From Pseudopyrenochaeta lycopersici (Eukaryota > Ascomycota > Dothideomycetes > Pleosporales > Pseudopyrenochaetaceae): a stretch of 64,000 nt of DNA. The stretch is taken from NCBI GenBank assembly GCA_003313425.1, contig NHZP01000006.1:496001-560000 (forward strand). The letters are read 5' to 3'. The notes under the pieces were generated by a model. That model searched no databases. It was given only the letters and a program-made list of their open reading frames with translations, and was not told the DNA's origin. A program made the translations under genes and the position numbers. Of the stretch, positions 46,276 through 57,608 are shown piece after piece; within the stretch, counting starts at the first letter, position 1; the number at the start of each line of letters is the position of its first letter.

Positions 46276-49200
46276 TTCCAGAATGCTTTAAGGGTTCGAT
46301 ATGTACGGCTAAGATAGTATTCTTGAAGACGTCGTCAGAGGAATTGCTGATGCGGAAGTAAGACGTTTCTGGTATCAAACACCGTCATTAGATACCAAAA
46401 GTCGCTATTGTGTGTTCTAAGGATATCTCCGTGCTTTAGAAGGTATCATAACTCGATGAAAGACCTGGCGCCTGACCAAGTTGGAAGAATCAGCTGTAGG
46501 TAGCAAGGGTTCAGTTGAGCTGTCATAAAAGTGATGCCTGATGAATGACTGTTCCAACAGAAAAGGGATGCTGAAGGTTCGAGTGGAGAGCTTCACACGC
46601 TAATTAAAGTGGCCTGTCACGAACTATGAGTCTGATTTAGAGCGAAGTGGAAGGTATTCATACTGCTGTGATGCGCCCAAACCCAATCGATCAGCTGCAA
46701 GAGAGCGTGTTCGGGATTAGACGACTAAAATGTCAACGCCCTTGACTCAAACTGCTGCAGGCTCAGGGTTTCAACGTAGCGACCGAAGCCCGTAATAGGC
46801 GTGTGCAGATGTTGTGCCGCGAACTAGAACACGAATGGATAACGGATGAGGCTGGGAGATACAGTTAGGCATCGACGCCAAATACCAAGACGATCTGTTG
46901 TCTAGTGAGCCAGGAAGGTATGGCTAATAGACGAAGGGACTTGGGCCAACATATCCCAGCTCGGCCCATCCGTAAAGCCAGACTGCAAGTTGGGCCTATG
47001 ACGGCTCCCCCCAGACCTACCGGTCCCCAGCTAGCGAGCTGCAGGAATGTCAAAAACTCCGTAGTCCATAGGGTGTTGGGGGTGGGGTATAGTAATCGAC
47101 GAAGGGCACTAGCCATGGGAAAGAAGTGATTGGTGAGCCGGCATCTAGGAAGAAGGCCATGCGGCTTCCGTCCCAGGGATCAGATCCACTTAGAAGTACC
47201 TGCATAGTTCGTTACCGTTGGACTGGCAAGATTTGTCGGGAGGGCCGTACTGCTGTAGCCTTGTCATTGGGCTGAAGGAAGGCACTGGCCGTCTCCGATC
47301 AGAGTCACACTTGGCAATTGCTTCTCCAAGACTAAATCGATGGGTGGCAGTGCTTCAGCCTCCGGCTCTTGATGCCTTTCGTAGGCTCCCATCTTGACAT
47401 CATTCATCAATCTGCAGTGGACTGCAGACTAGCCGAGCGCCCGTTTAATTGTCAATGCTCGAAGAGAGGAAGGCAGCGTGGGATAGACTCCAGCTAAACT
47501 GCAGGCTTCCGCATGAAGCATGCCTGTTCGGTAATAGTCCTGCACGGCGAGACCGGCTTGTCTCCTACAGCCATTGGGACTGGCACATTCAACGAATGAG
47601 GCATGGGTGAGGCGCCAGGGTAGGGGATAGCAGAAGTGAAGGATTAAATTTTGGCGGTCAGCGAACCGTGGAAGTTTGGTTCGGATAGGAGAAGGTAAGG
47701 AAGAAGCGTGGTGTGGCAGTTCATTCAAGATGCGGTCAAATAAAGCACGCTAGGACAGATAAGTGCTCATGGAGCTGGCATGGTGGATTCTCGTTGGTCA
47801 AGCGACTGCACAGCCATCGCAGCCACATGAAAACTGACCGCCTGACAATTACACCAGGGATTCACGATGCTTGACATCATACCAAGCGAACGAAGCCATG
47901 GCGTATTAAATGAAGCGAAGAGCGCCTTGGAGCAATCTACAGCGAACGTGCTTTGCTTAGGGCAAGAGTTAGTCGCTAAGTGACATCACAGCCGAAGATA
48001 CAGAATGTCCATAGTCTGATGAATATCCACACCTCCATAGTTCTGAACGACTGCTCTTCAGAGCCACCCTTTGAAACTATGCAGGTCCACCGTTAATCGG
48101 GCTGAAGCGATAAACTCGCCTTCAATGATCAATGCTAACTGCGGAAGACGGTTGGTAGGCCTGCATAGAGCTGCCCGAATAAATGCACGTATGCAATGAA
48201 TTGCTCTTAGACATAAATCGCGCTGTGCGCTTGTGCGCTGCAGGTCTGACCGGTGAAAACACCGGTGCAAAGACAAACACTCTTTTGAGTGGTTCTTCTA
48301 CTGCACCAGCACATGATCCACAGCCTCAAAGTCCCACCACAGACCACAATGCGACTGAAACTTATCAAGATTGCACGGCCCGAGTATTTTGACTATTAGG
48401 GCTTCAAGTTTAATCACAGGCAGTGCAATACTTTGCGAAACCACTGTAGGAAACAGGGACAAAATTAGAAGTTCTCCAAGGTCATTTTGGTGATGGCGTT
48501 GGAAAGCAGCCAACGAGGGAGCATAAAAAAGTCAGACCGGCAGAAAATCAGACCGTTATGAAAAGTATCATAGGGATATAGGCTCGATTCAGCCGCAATC
48601 GGTGGCGGGTGGAGTGTTTCAAAGTCGGTACAAACTCGCGTGGATGCTATTTTGGGCGGAATCAAAGACACCTGTTGTGGGGTCCGATAATTGATGTCAC
48701 AGACGCTCATGGAACCCCCAAAATTGGCTCTTTCTTCTCCTCTGAGACTTGTTCCTCCGTATTCGGAGCTCAAATGTCTGGGATGCACAGCCCCTCTCGT
48801 GGCTTAAGACAAGTGAGGAACATTCGGCTATTAGATGCTAGTCACGTAAGACCGCATCGAGCATAGGACTGGAAGAGAAGCTGAGGAGAACTAGTTACGT
48901 AGATCGCAAGACTCTCGGCTAATGGAGGACGGAGTTATCAGAAAAAAATGACACCTATGGAGGGCCATCACAAGTTCCACCACCGCGCGTCACTAAGAAT
49001 GGAACATTCAAGTCACATTGCTCCCAGCATATGTGAAAGCAATCATGTTCGAGGCTGTCATCGCAGTTGAACTGGCGGCGCTTTCGTACGTATTGCTCAA
49101 TGGCACTGTGAGGGAGCACGCCGACGTTTGATTCATATACGGTGGTGGAAAACCGCCATATGACGGCACGAGCAAATTATGTTTGTCATTGATTTAGTCC

Positions 49201-49993
49201 TACACATTTAAAATATAGCAATGAGTAGGGTGGAGTTGACACGGTCCTGCTAAAAACCTATTTCAATCTCCCACTGAGAAGGAATGTTGCTTCGAGGCCA
49301 TGGAGCATTGAACCAGGAAGCAGGCAATCGTGGGGTAGCGTGCACACATGTGATGCTGTATGCGTTCTCTAGAACGACGAAACATTGATCGTTCTCCATT
49401 GACGACACGTTGCAAACATGACAGCGTTGGACGATGAAGGAAGACAGAAGGCAGGTTTTCGAAGTAGAAGAAAATTAGGATTTGGCTGCAGCTCGGGCCC
49501 CGTCTTTGTCAGCAGGCTTGGCGGCACACGACAAAAATGCTGCCGCGAGCCCGCCTCCTGTTCCTTACACACAATCATAAACACGAACGATTAATCAACG
49601 GCACTAAGGCGCTCTACCTTATGGCTGTCATATTTGCGTTCTAGAGCAACCAACTTGGCACTTTTAGGCTTTTTGCTTCGACTTCCGTGATGCTTGAAGC
49701 CACCTGCGTGACCAGACATGCCCTTTTCTCAGCCGGCATAACTGAGCTGTGTTCCTCTACTGCAAAGGTCGACGAACGAGGTAGATTCTGCAGAGCAGCA
49801 TTAATTTGAAATGCTCGATGCATAGCTGTCGAGCCGGCTGGTGATGCCCATCCGGGTTCTTGTGCGAGCCAGGCTGGGACGGATTGGTGGCTTGTAAGCT
49901 TGGATGCACATGGGCATGGGCATGGGCTTTCCGGTCATGGCTTATGTGTCGGCAAGTGCTGTGCTGTGCCTGCGCGCCAGAAGCATGTTGATG

Positions 49994-50025
<32 letters not shown>

Positions 50026-50374
50026 TCGGTCGCAATGGAAGAGGGGCGTCGTAGACAGGGGGCACAGAGCTGTATTTAGATAAAACGCTAGAGCCATGGT
50101 TCTGGAGCTTGCGGGATGCCATGTGCGCTGCTTGATGCAGAGGGATGCATTACTCGTCATCACGAACTAGAGACGCTTCGAGTCCCCTTTCTCCCTGCAT
50201 GCTCCGCTCTGTCATGGAAATATCGTTACTCCATTAAACTGGCACGACACCGCAGGCGCACACCTGCCGGCCTCGAGCTCCCAAACCCCGCGTGTTGCTC
50301 TCGTGCCCCTTCTGCCGCTCCTTAATCTTGTCGGTCCTGTCCGCGGGTGCGGCCCACGCCTCCTTTCGCAGAAC
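46276..50374. other. Gene-poor region of 4 kb
   Basis: No ORF here shows a domain, and frames over 100 codons are rare (48465-48788, minus, is the longest). A CTG/CAG tract lies at about 49995-50022. The last few hundred bases are the leader and promoter of the ArfGAP gene. Confidence 0.5.
49993..50023. repeat. CTG (CAG) trinucleotide microsatellite
   Basis: Perfect run of CTG units after ATGCTA, about nine units, outside any called gene. Confidence 0.85.
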
Positions 50375-52619
50375 ATGGCATCGGCTCTGAATAAACGCCA
50401 GCAGGCGCGCAACGAGCGTGCGCTGCAAGAGCTGATCAAGACGGTCCCTGGAAACAGCACATGTGCCGACTGCAGTGCCAGAAATCCAGGTCAGTAGCGT
50501 GCGCGCATTACCCTTGGAACCCAACTGATGTGGTGCACAGGATGGGCGAGCTGGAGTGTAAGTCTCCCCCTCTACGGGCAGGCGCCCCCAGACAGGACTC
50601 TGCTTGGAGGCCCATGGCTTTGATCGCCCCGCATACGCAAATCCACGACTAACGTCTGCTGCAGCTGGGCATCTTCCTGTGCATGCGATGCGCGGCCCTG
50701 CACCGCAAGCTGGGCACCCACATCTCCAAGGTCAAGTCCCTGAGCATGGACAAATGGGACAATGCGCAGGTCGATGTAAGAACAGCCGGACTGCAGTGCA
50801 TCGGGCGCCTGTGTTGACCAATGTCTAGAACATGAAGCGCATTGGTAACCTCGAGTCGAACAAGACATACAACCCTCGCAACGTCAAGCCCCAGATCCCC
50901 ATCGACATCGACGAGGTCGACAGCGCCATGGAAAGATACATACGCCAGAAATACGAGCAGCGCATATACTTGACAGATTCGCGTCCCGGCACCCGCCAGA
51001 ACACGGGCAGCACAAGTTCGGAGGACAGACCGCCACCACTTCCACCGAAACCTACCGGTCGCTTTGGTTTTGGGTTGCGGAAAGCGGCCACCTCTCCGCG
51101 GAACCTGACTCCTCCGGTTTCTCCTGGTCTCGGTGGCTTCGGGCTGGAAACATCCCCACCGCGGGTGAATAAGGCGTCTAGAGTCTTTGGGTCTAGTGTA
51201 AATACTTCGGGGGATGGTCTCGAGTCGAAACTCGCCACGCTGCGGGACATGGGCTTTCCGGACGACAAACGCAATTCCACGGTATTGAAGGGACTCAATG
51301 GCAATTTGGACCGGACCGTCGAGGCTCTGATAAGGCTAGGAGAACAGAACCATGGAAAGTCCAGCGGAAATACACCCACTCCACCTGCGAAACCCAGCAC
51401 CAACGGTCTCAGTTTCGACAGGTCCAAGAGTCAATCCGCTGCAACGAGCTCTACGAATCCATTCGATGCATTAGACACCGCCGCGCCTTCTGTCCAGCAG
51501 CAACCGCAGCCCGCCCCGATTCAAACACAACAAATACCCTATGAAGGATCTTCTGTACAGACAATGTCCCCTTCCAATTCTTATAATCCATTTTTAGCGC
51601 AAGCCCAACAAGCACAATATCAACAGCAAGGTTATCCACAACAGCAGCAGCAGCGATCCACTAGTTTCAATTACCAGCAGAACCCATATGAGCAGCAGCA
51701 GCAGCAGCAAAGTCTCGAGCAATCCTTCCAAGGCATGCAGTTGTCAAGTCAACTGCCTCAACAGCCGTTGTTCCCAAACAGGACCGGAGGTTATGGACAA
51801 ACCCAGCCTTCGCCATATGCGCAAACGAATCCATTCCACCAAACATCCTTCACGCCTCCGCCAATGCCGCAGATATCCGAGCAGTATAGCTCATTCTTCC
51901 CTCCTCAACCGCAATATCAGTCTATGTCATCACCCACAAGCCCGGGAAACCCCTTCCTGAAATCTTCGCGAAGTCAGATATTTGCACCCACAACCTCGAA
52001 TCCCTTTGGGCAACCAGCTGCTCAGCCACAGGACGCACAACAGCATCAGACTTTGCAGCAGATTCCGCAACAGCAACAAGTATCAAATCCGTGGATGCAG
52101 CAGCAGCAGCAGCAGCAGCCTCAGAGCCAGATCTCGTCTACTCCAGCATCAAACCCGTGGCAAAATCAACAACAAAGTTACCAGCAACCTAGCTTCCAAC
52201 ACAACCCCAGTAGTCAACAGCAAAGCTTTCAGCAGCAAAATGTTCCACAGCAAAACCTCGATCAGCAAAGCTTCCAAAGTCAACAGCAAGCCTATCAACA
52301 AAACTCCTCCAATCCTTTCGATAAAAATGCCATTCTCTCGCTATACAACCATCCGCAGCTCGCTCCTCAACCCACGCAGCAGCCACATGCCCTCCCACCT
52401 GCACCTGCACAGGCATCAGCACCGATTGCCCCAGCAGCAGGCCAGATGAACCCGTTCGCTTCTAGCTCCGGAGCCTCCAAACAAGGTCAGCCGCTTTCTG
52501 CTGCCCAGGCTCCAGGTATTCGGCACGTTAGCAACGAGAGCGTAGATTTTGCGGGGTTAATGGGTGGGAGGCATTCGCCAGATGCGTTTTCAGGCTTGAG
52601 TGCGAGCTTCAGACGGTGA
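50375..52619 (+). CDS. ArfGAP-UBA protein with Gln-rich tail (Gts1/Ucp3-like)
   Basis: Four exons: 50375-50489, 50541-50557 (only 17 nt), 50665-50775, 50829-52619; 677 residues. The ArfGAP zinc finger is C-x2-C-x16-C-x2-C: Cys30, Cys33, Cys50, Cys53, with the catalytic Arg58 in CAALHRKLGTHIS. All needed residues are present. A UBA domain lies at about 211-254 (KLATLRDMGF to LIRLG). The C-terminal half is Gln/Pro-rich with repeated QQQQQ, NPF and NPFxx tripeptides, which usually bind EH-domain endocytic proteins. Fungal proteins of this plan activate Arf GTP hydrolysis on Golgi or endosomes; S. cerevisiae Gts1 has ArfGAP, UBA and Gln tract in the same order. Intron 1 splits the zinc-finger loop. 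Confidence 0.93.
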
Positions 52620-53654
52620 AGCTGGAACATTCGGAGTGCATTGGCACACGTCGAACTTGGGTTTTGTTTGAGGAGTATAATGCATGGGCTATAGACAACT
52701 TTGGGGGATGGTTGTAAGATAATGGTCTGATAGCATAGTAATGTTGATAACTCTATTTCGTTTGTCAAACTCAATTCTCGATATGTGGGATATCCACCCA
52801 TGTGAGATGTCATGTCAAAGTTAGTTGTGCAAACATGGTCCCACCCTGTTTCTCTTCACCACTGGTATGTTAAATACACAAGCCTTTGTTCTCCCCTAGA
52901 GTTATATTCTTGTGCGTCGCATGAGCCCTTCCGCAAGACTCGAACAATCATGTTCCTAGTGCCCTCCTTCCTGTGAATTGTCGCAACCAATCAAACCCGC
53001 ATGGCAGTGGTTCACGCAAAACATCGTACATGCACAAGTGCTCTCGGCAAAACGAGGTTGGGGCGAAGTGCTTGCTGCAGGGATCCCGTCGCCCAACCAC
53101 CAAAAAGCGGTCTGTTAGCTGCCCGGCGATCATCCTAAAGCTCCACACGTTCGCGACTCCGCCGCGACCCCAACCGTGCCAACAATTTCCGTCACTGATT
53201 GCCTTTTGGCGCTGAACTAGTATTGCTGAACATTACGCTGGAGCGATATTGACGGGAAGCAGCTATTGTACGACACGGATAAGCAGGGAGTGGCCAGTAA
53301 GAGAGAGAGAGAGAGAGATACCTGGCAGAAGCCTGTGCAAACTGGATGTGCGCGGTAGGCGATTGAAGCCCAATTCGACCCACTCTTCACCGGACGACGT
53401 GTGCGACGACATTCTCAACCCTACACTTGTTGCGCTGGCAGGCAAGAGTCATCGCGGCAACCTCGCACCATTCCCAGAACCATAGCTGAATGCGCTGAAT
53501 GCGCTGGGCCTCAAGATACACCCTACAGCATCGTATCCCGCAATCTGCACAGCGCGCACATTGTTCTGAACCTTTATCATCTCGACCACCGCTTACGACC
53601 TTCCTTGCGCCAAAACCAACCTTGACACCATCCGCCCATCTGCAATCAGACAAC
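52620..53654. other. Intergenic between tandem plus-strand genes
   Basis: About 1 kb with a GA microsatellite at 53302-53318; otherwise no gene seen. Confidence 0.5.
53302..53318. repeat. GA dinucleotide run
   Basis: Eight GA units within AAGAGAGAGAGAGAGAGATA, about 340 bp before the next start codon. Confidence 0.85.
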
Positions 53655-54158
53655 ATGGGCTGGAACCCCTTCGCCACCTCTCCCCGGCGGTCCTCCACCT
53701 ACCGCCCCGGCTACGCCAGCTCTTCCTACAGTTCCTCATCTCGCCACCACTCCTCAACCTCACGATACAAGCGCTCCCCACGCGATGGCTACCTTCAGCA
53801 CCTGTACAAAAAACTGCAGCATTTTATGAGGGAGATTTGGCGCTATGCGCAGCGGCACCCGTACAAGGTGTTTTTCATGGTCATCATGCCGTTAGTCTCC
53901 GGAGGTGTGCTCACCAAACTGGCCAAACAATTCGGCGTAAATCTGCCTGAAATGGGTGGCTCTGGAGCACGTGGTGGACATGGCGGCGGAGGGCATTCGA
54001 GCAGTTACTACGGGAGCGAAGGCTACGGTATGGAGCGAGGAATGGGTGGAGGAGGCGGAGGCATGATGAGTGCACTGGGTGGAGTTGATCTGCAGAGTGT
54101 TGCTGGAGGTATTGGTGGGTTGGCCAGCCTAGCAAGCATGGCATCCAAGTTCATGTAA
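53655..54158 (+). CDS. Small Gly-rich, single-membrane-segment protein of unknown function
   Basis: Single exon, 167 residues. Order: a Ser/Tyr/Arg-rich basic N-terminus (RRSSTYRPGYASSSYSSS), a Lys/Arg-rich helix (YLQHLYKKLQHFMREIWRYA), one hydrophobic segment (VFFMVIMPLVSGGVLTKLA) at about 75-93, then a Gly/Ser/Tyr/Met-rich low-complexity tail. I read it as a conserved Pezizomycotina protein without a named family. A tail with glycine runs and one transmembrane helix suits a membrane tether, but this is inference. The start is at AACATGG. It is convergent with the J-domain gene, with about 560 bp between. Confidence 0.72.
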   Translation: MGWNPFATSPRRSSTYRPGYASSSYSSSSRHHSSTSRYKRSPRDGYLQHLYKKLQHFMREIWRYAQRHPYKVFFMVIMPLVSGGVLTKLAKQFGVNLPEMGGSGARGGHGGGGHSSSYYGSEGYGMERGMGGGGGGMMSALGGVDLQSVAGGIGGLASLASMASKFM

Positions 54159-54716
54159 AGGGAAACCAAGGCGCCATAGGGAAGGCAGTGAGGCAAATAT
54201 CGACTTCGGGACACACCACTCGGGGTATGGGTTATGGAAGGGATAAGGACTGCGGCAAGTAAGAAAGCGTGTGAATTAGGCAAGGACGCATAGGAGCTTG
54301 GGAAGGTATACGATAGGGGAAAACAGCCGCACATGGCTGCTGGTGTATGACTGACGAACAAACATATCTGCACATCTATTAGATTTCACGACCTCTCATT
54401 CAGGGCAAGTTTTTGCTTTTAGGGATTCCCCTTATGGTGTAATTCAGATTCCCCCTAAGTGTTCAGAAGCAATGAAACATATATCCTCACGAACTTGGCC
54501 AATTCATCTGATGCAGGATTGGACTTTTTAACAGTGTATTCAGGCATTGTGTTTCTATCTAAAAAGCTCACCACGCTGTACTAAACCCTTACCCACAGCA
54601 TGACCCAGGATATCGTCATTCATGCCAGCCCATGCTAGTATACCCATTACTCCAAATCGTTTCCGTGAATAAGACAAAATTCAAGACTTTCTTCCGTCCT
54701 TACTCGTTACACCTTC
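54159..54716. other. Convergent 3' intergenic region
   Basis: Probable 3' untranslated regions of both flanking genes; no ORF with a domain. Confidence 0.5.
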
Positions 54717-55572
54717 TCACGACCCAACAACGTTAGCAAACACTTTCGCGGCAAGCCCGCTCAACAGCCTCGCCTTGTCCGCCTGCGGCATTTCCTGAAA
54801 CACGGCATAAACGCTCTTTCCCTTCGCATCCCTCACAGCACCCAGTCTATTCCCCGCAACAGCACCCGCAACCATGCCCGGGAAATTCGCTACAATAAAG
54901 CCCATGGCCCCACCACTTAACCCACCGACAATGCTCCAGAACTTACCCGTGGGCGAGCTATCTTGATCGGCCATACCTTCTTCCCGCAACATCTCCTCAA
55001 AGATACCACCAAACTGCTCTTCGGAGAAGCGGTTGTGGGATTCCTCCGTGGTCCCGGCGGGCGCGCTACCGAAGCCGAATGCGCTCCAGGGAAAGCCTTG
55101 GCCGAAGTTTGCATTGCCTCCAGCGTTGGGAGGGATTTCTTCGTCAAAGTCGGAGTCGGGCGTCGCTGTGGTGCCGGTGAAAGCATTATATGTGCGAGCG
55201 GCGTCGTAGTCGCGGCGGCGCGTGGCATCAGACAACGTGTAGTAGGCGTCGTTGATTTGTTGGAACCGTTTGGTACGGGCAGCGCGCTCGGGCGAGTCAG
55301 AGGGGACACGGTCGGGGTGGTGTTTTAGGGCTGCTCTGATGGCCTGTCAGCTAGACGGCAGAAACGAGGTGCGAGTGGTTGCAAGCATACTTTTTGTAGG
55401 CATCGCGGACTTGTTGTTGGGTAGCTTTGGGGTCGACTTCGAGAACCTTGTCTGTCGATTTATAAGTGTGCGAAGACAGTATCTAGAGTTGTCAAGCGTT
55501 ACAGTAGTCTGTTGGAGGAGCTGCTCGCTATTAGCATAAGTTTAGGTGTGAGGCTCTGTGTACCTTACCCAT
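54717..55572 (-). CDS. J-domain (DnaJ-like) co-chaperone with Gly-rich hydrophobic tail
   Basis: Four exons: 55572-55569 (ATG plus one base), 55508-55503 (6 nt), 55451-55391, 55335-54717; 229 residues. Joined, they start MDYYKVLEVDPKATQQQVRD, a textbook J domain, with HPD in KHHPDRVPSDSPE and QINDAYYTLSDATRRRDYDA after it. The exon 3/4 acceptor is the ATCAG at 55336, not the nearer ACAG, because only it restores AYKKAALKHHPD. The C-terminal half is disordered with FGG-like and Phe/Gly-rich patches, then two Gly/Ala/Val-rich hydrophobic stretches (FWSIVGGLSGGAMGFIVA; FPGMVAGAVAGNRLGA). It should stimulate an Hsp70 ATPase, perhaps at a membrane. Substrate unknown. Confidence 0.85.
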
Positions 55573-56217
55573 GATGTGGATCCGGTTGTGGATATTCAGA
55601 GAGAAGATAAAAGCGAATATCAAGATTATTAGGGAGATCGAAAGATCAGGGTCTGTTAGGAACGAGTGGGGTGGAGAGAAACCTCAACGTATAGCATGGA
55701 GGGCGCAGACGCGGCTCAATGAGCAAGGTTGGTTTCGCGACCGATGACGTCGACGCGAACTTCAACTTTCAGGAGGCTTGACAGTTTGCACATGAAACCG
55801 CCACCCGAAAAACGAGCAAGCTAGCGAGTAGCCTCGACATTAAATAAGCAATTTGCTATATATCATTTGATGAACAGGCGCACCTTACACCAGGCACTGC
55901 ACTTGGCAGCAGGAGACTCGGGTGGACTCATACGTGGACCTAGCATTCTTGCCAATGAAGACATGGCGGATTACATGATTCGATGGAGCAGTGGGAGAGC
56001 GCTTTGCTTATTACAGCATGGATAATAACTTCACAAGGACACAACTACACCATGAGTGCACTTGAATTCCCCATGCTTGACCTTTCAAAAATGCAAACCC
56101 AAGAAACAAAGAATCCAACAAGAATGACAATGGATTGTATTAATGTGCGTCGAGAACAATTAAAGGGGTTACAACGCTACGATGACCTCCTTGCCCATGC
56201 AATGAAGGCACGGAGTA
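55573..56217. other. Intergenic: J-domain gene promoter
   Basis: About 645 bp upstream of the J-domain start and downstream of the next minus-strand gene. No gene seen. Confidence 0.5.
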
Positions 56218-57579
56218 TTAACCTTTCTTCTTAGTCCGAACTTTCCGCTTCCTCTCCCCATCTTTTGCGTTACCACTAAACCTAACAGCATCTTGCGTCT
56301 CTTGAGCTTCGTCCGTTGCAGGCATTCCAGTCATAAAAACAGATGCTTGTGTCGTTAGAGCGGGATCAGGTTGGGTATCGTGCACACTCGGAACAGGTAC
56401 TGCGCGCTGGACCTGTACTGGAGCTGGGGTTGGGACTGGAACGCGGCGTGGCATTGCGGTATAGCTTGCTTCAGAATGGCCTGAGCTCACTCTTCGAGTG
56501 TATTGAGGTTGAGGCGAAGTTGGTGACGAGGAAGATGGACTGAAGGTGTGGTATTGATAGGGCTCTATAGGAAATGGAACGAGCCTGGCAGACTGTATAG
56601 ATGACGAGCGAGGACGGCTGACGGGAGGAAGCTCCTGCCCTTGTGTATGTTGTCGAGACGAAGATAGGCGTCCTTGCCGCGGAGGCGTTGCTGGCCGGTA
56701 CATGTGTTCAGAGCCTGGAAACGCCCCTAGAACATCTCCTGGTGGAGTGACGCGGGGAGGAGTAGCAGCAGCTTGATGAGCGGCGTGAGAAGCTGAATGG
56801 GATGTGGATTGAGAAGCATGTCTAGGATCACGCGCCAGATTACCCTGATATGCATTGATTGGCGTATAAACTTGCTGTCCATCAGGACCAGGAACGACGA
56901 AGCCAGGAGGCACTTGACTGGATACGCTTGAAGCAGGCGAGGTTCGCTTACGGCTACTTGGCTTCTCCTTCTTAGATTTGGAGCCAAAGAAGGAAGTTCG
57001 CTGACTCTTCTTTGCTCGTGAACTGCTTGCAGCCGCATTGCCGGATCTGCCTGTTGTGATGACGCTTGCAGCGTCATTCGCAATTGAAGCACTAGAGTGC
57101 CGGGACTGTGGCTGGGAGCGCGCTGCAGGCGCCTTTGCACCATAGAGTTTTGACTGGTAGGCCTCAATTTCTTCCGGGCTCAATTCAACATCTGCATTAC
57201 CTGCTGCCCTTGCTACCCGAATCTTGTCGATGACGCGTCGAAACAACATTTCCTCATACTCGGCGTGCGTCATACTCTCACCTGCATCATCAAAGTAGCC
57301 CTCGTCCTCGTCTTGATAGCCAGAGTCAGGCCCATAGGCGGTTCCGTCGAAAGCGGATGCTCTCCTTTCCCACGCCTCGATGTCCATATCGTTGAAGTAT
57401 AGATCATCTGGATTAAAATTACCACTACCGGAACCCTGTTGAAACTCTTGCTCTAATACACCGCCATTCTTTTCATCGTCTGTGTCAAATTCCTGGAATC
57501 GGAGCACATGGTCATCCACCCCCTCGTAGTATCTCCCCACACCTGTGGCACCCCCTGGTGGTCTTCCCCAGTGGGGCAT
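56218..57579 (-). CDS. Conserved disordered fungal protein (MPHWGRPP start)
   Basis: Single exon, 453 residues from the ATG at 57579. The conserved head is MPHWGRPPGGATGVGRYYEG, then DLYFNDMDIEAWERRASAFD and MTHAEYEEMLFRRVIDKIR, a helical block. The rest is Ser/Pro/Gln-rich disordered sequence, and the C-terminus is basic (RKRKVRTKKKG). Fungal homologues with the same head and a poly-Lys end exist to my knowledge, without assigned function. Its frame stays open upstream to 57729, into the PRA1 gene, but the Met choice is set by the conserved head. The PRA1 stop is only 29 bp upstream. Confidence 0.8.
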   Translation of the reverse strand: MPHWGRPPGGATGVGRYYEGVDDHVLRFQEFDTDDEKNGGVLEQEFQQGSGSGNFNPDDLYFNDMDIEAWERRASAFDGTAYGPDSGYQDEDEGYFDDAGESMTHAEYEEMLFRRVIDKIRVARAAGNADVELSPEEIEAYQSKLYGAKAPAARSQPQSRHSSASIANDAASVITTGRSGNAAASSSRAKKSQRTSFFGSKSKKEKPSSRKRTSPASSVSSQVPPGFVVPGPDGQQVYTPINAYQGNLARDPRHASQSTSHSASHAAHQAAATPPRVTPPGDVLGAFPGSEHMYRPATPPRQGRLSSSRQHTQGQELPPVSRPRSSSIQSARLVPFPIEPYQYHTFSPSSSSPTSPQPQYTRRVSSGHSEASYTAMPRRVPVPTPAPVQVQRAVPVPSVHDTQPDPALTTQASVFMTGMPATDEAQETQDAVRFSGNAKDGERKRKVRTKKKG

Positions 57580-57608
57580 AGAAGTGTAAGGAGTTCGCGG
57601 CCGACCAC

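Noticed and set aside
52930..52960. tRNA-like T-arm (GTTCGAGTC on minus strand)
   Set aside because: The arm does not pair and there is no matching D or anticodon arm.
55336..55343. Nearer acceptor for J-protein exon 4 (ACAG at 55344)
   Set aside because: It would break the reading frame; the acceptor eight bases on gives the conserved AYKKAALKHHPD.
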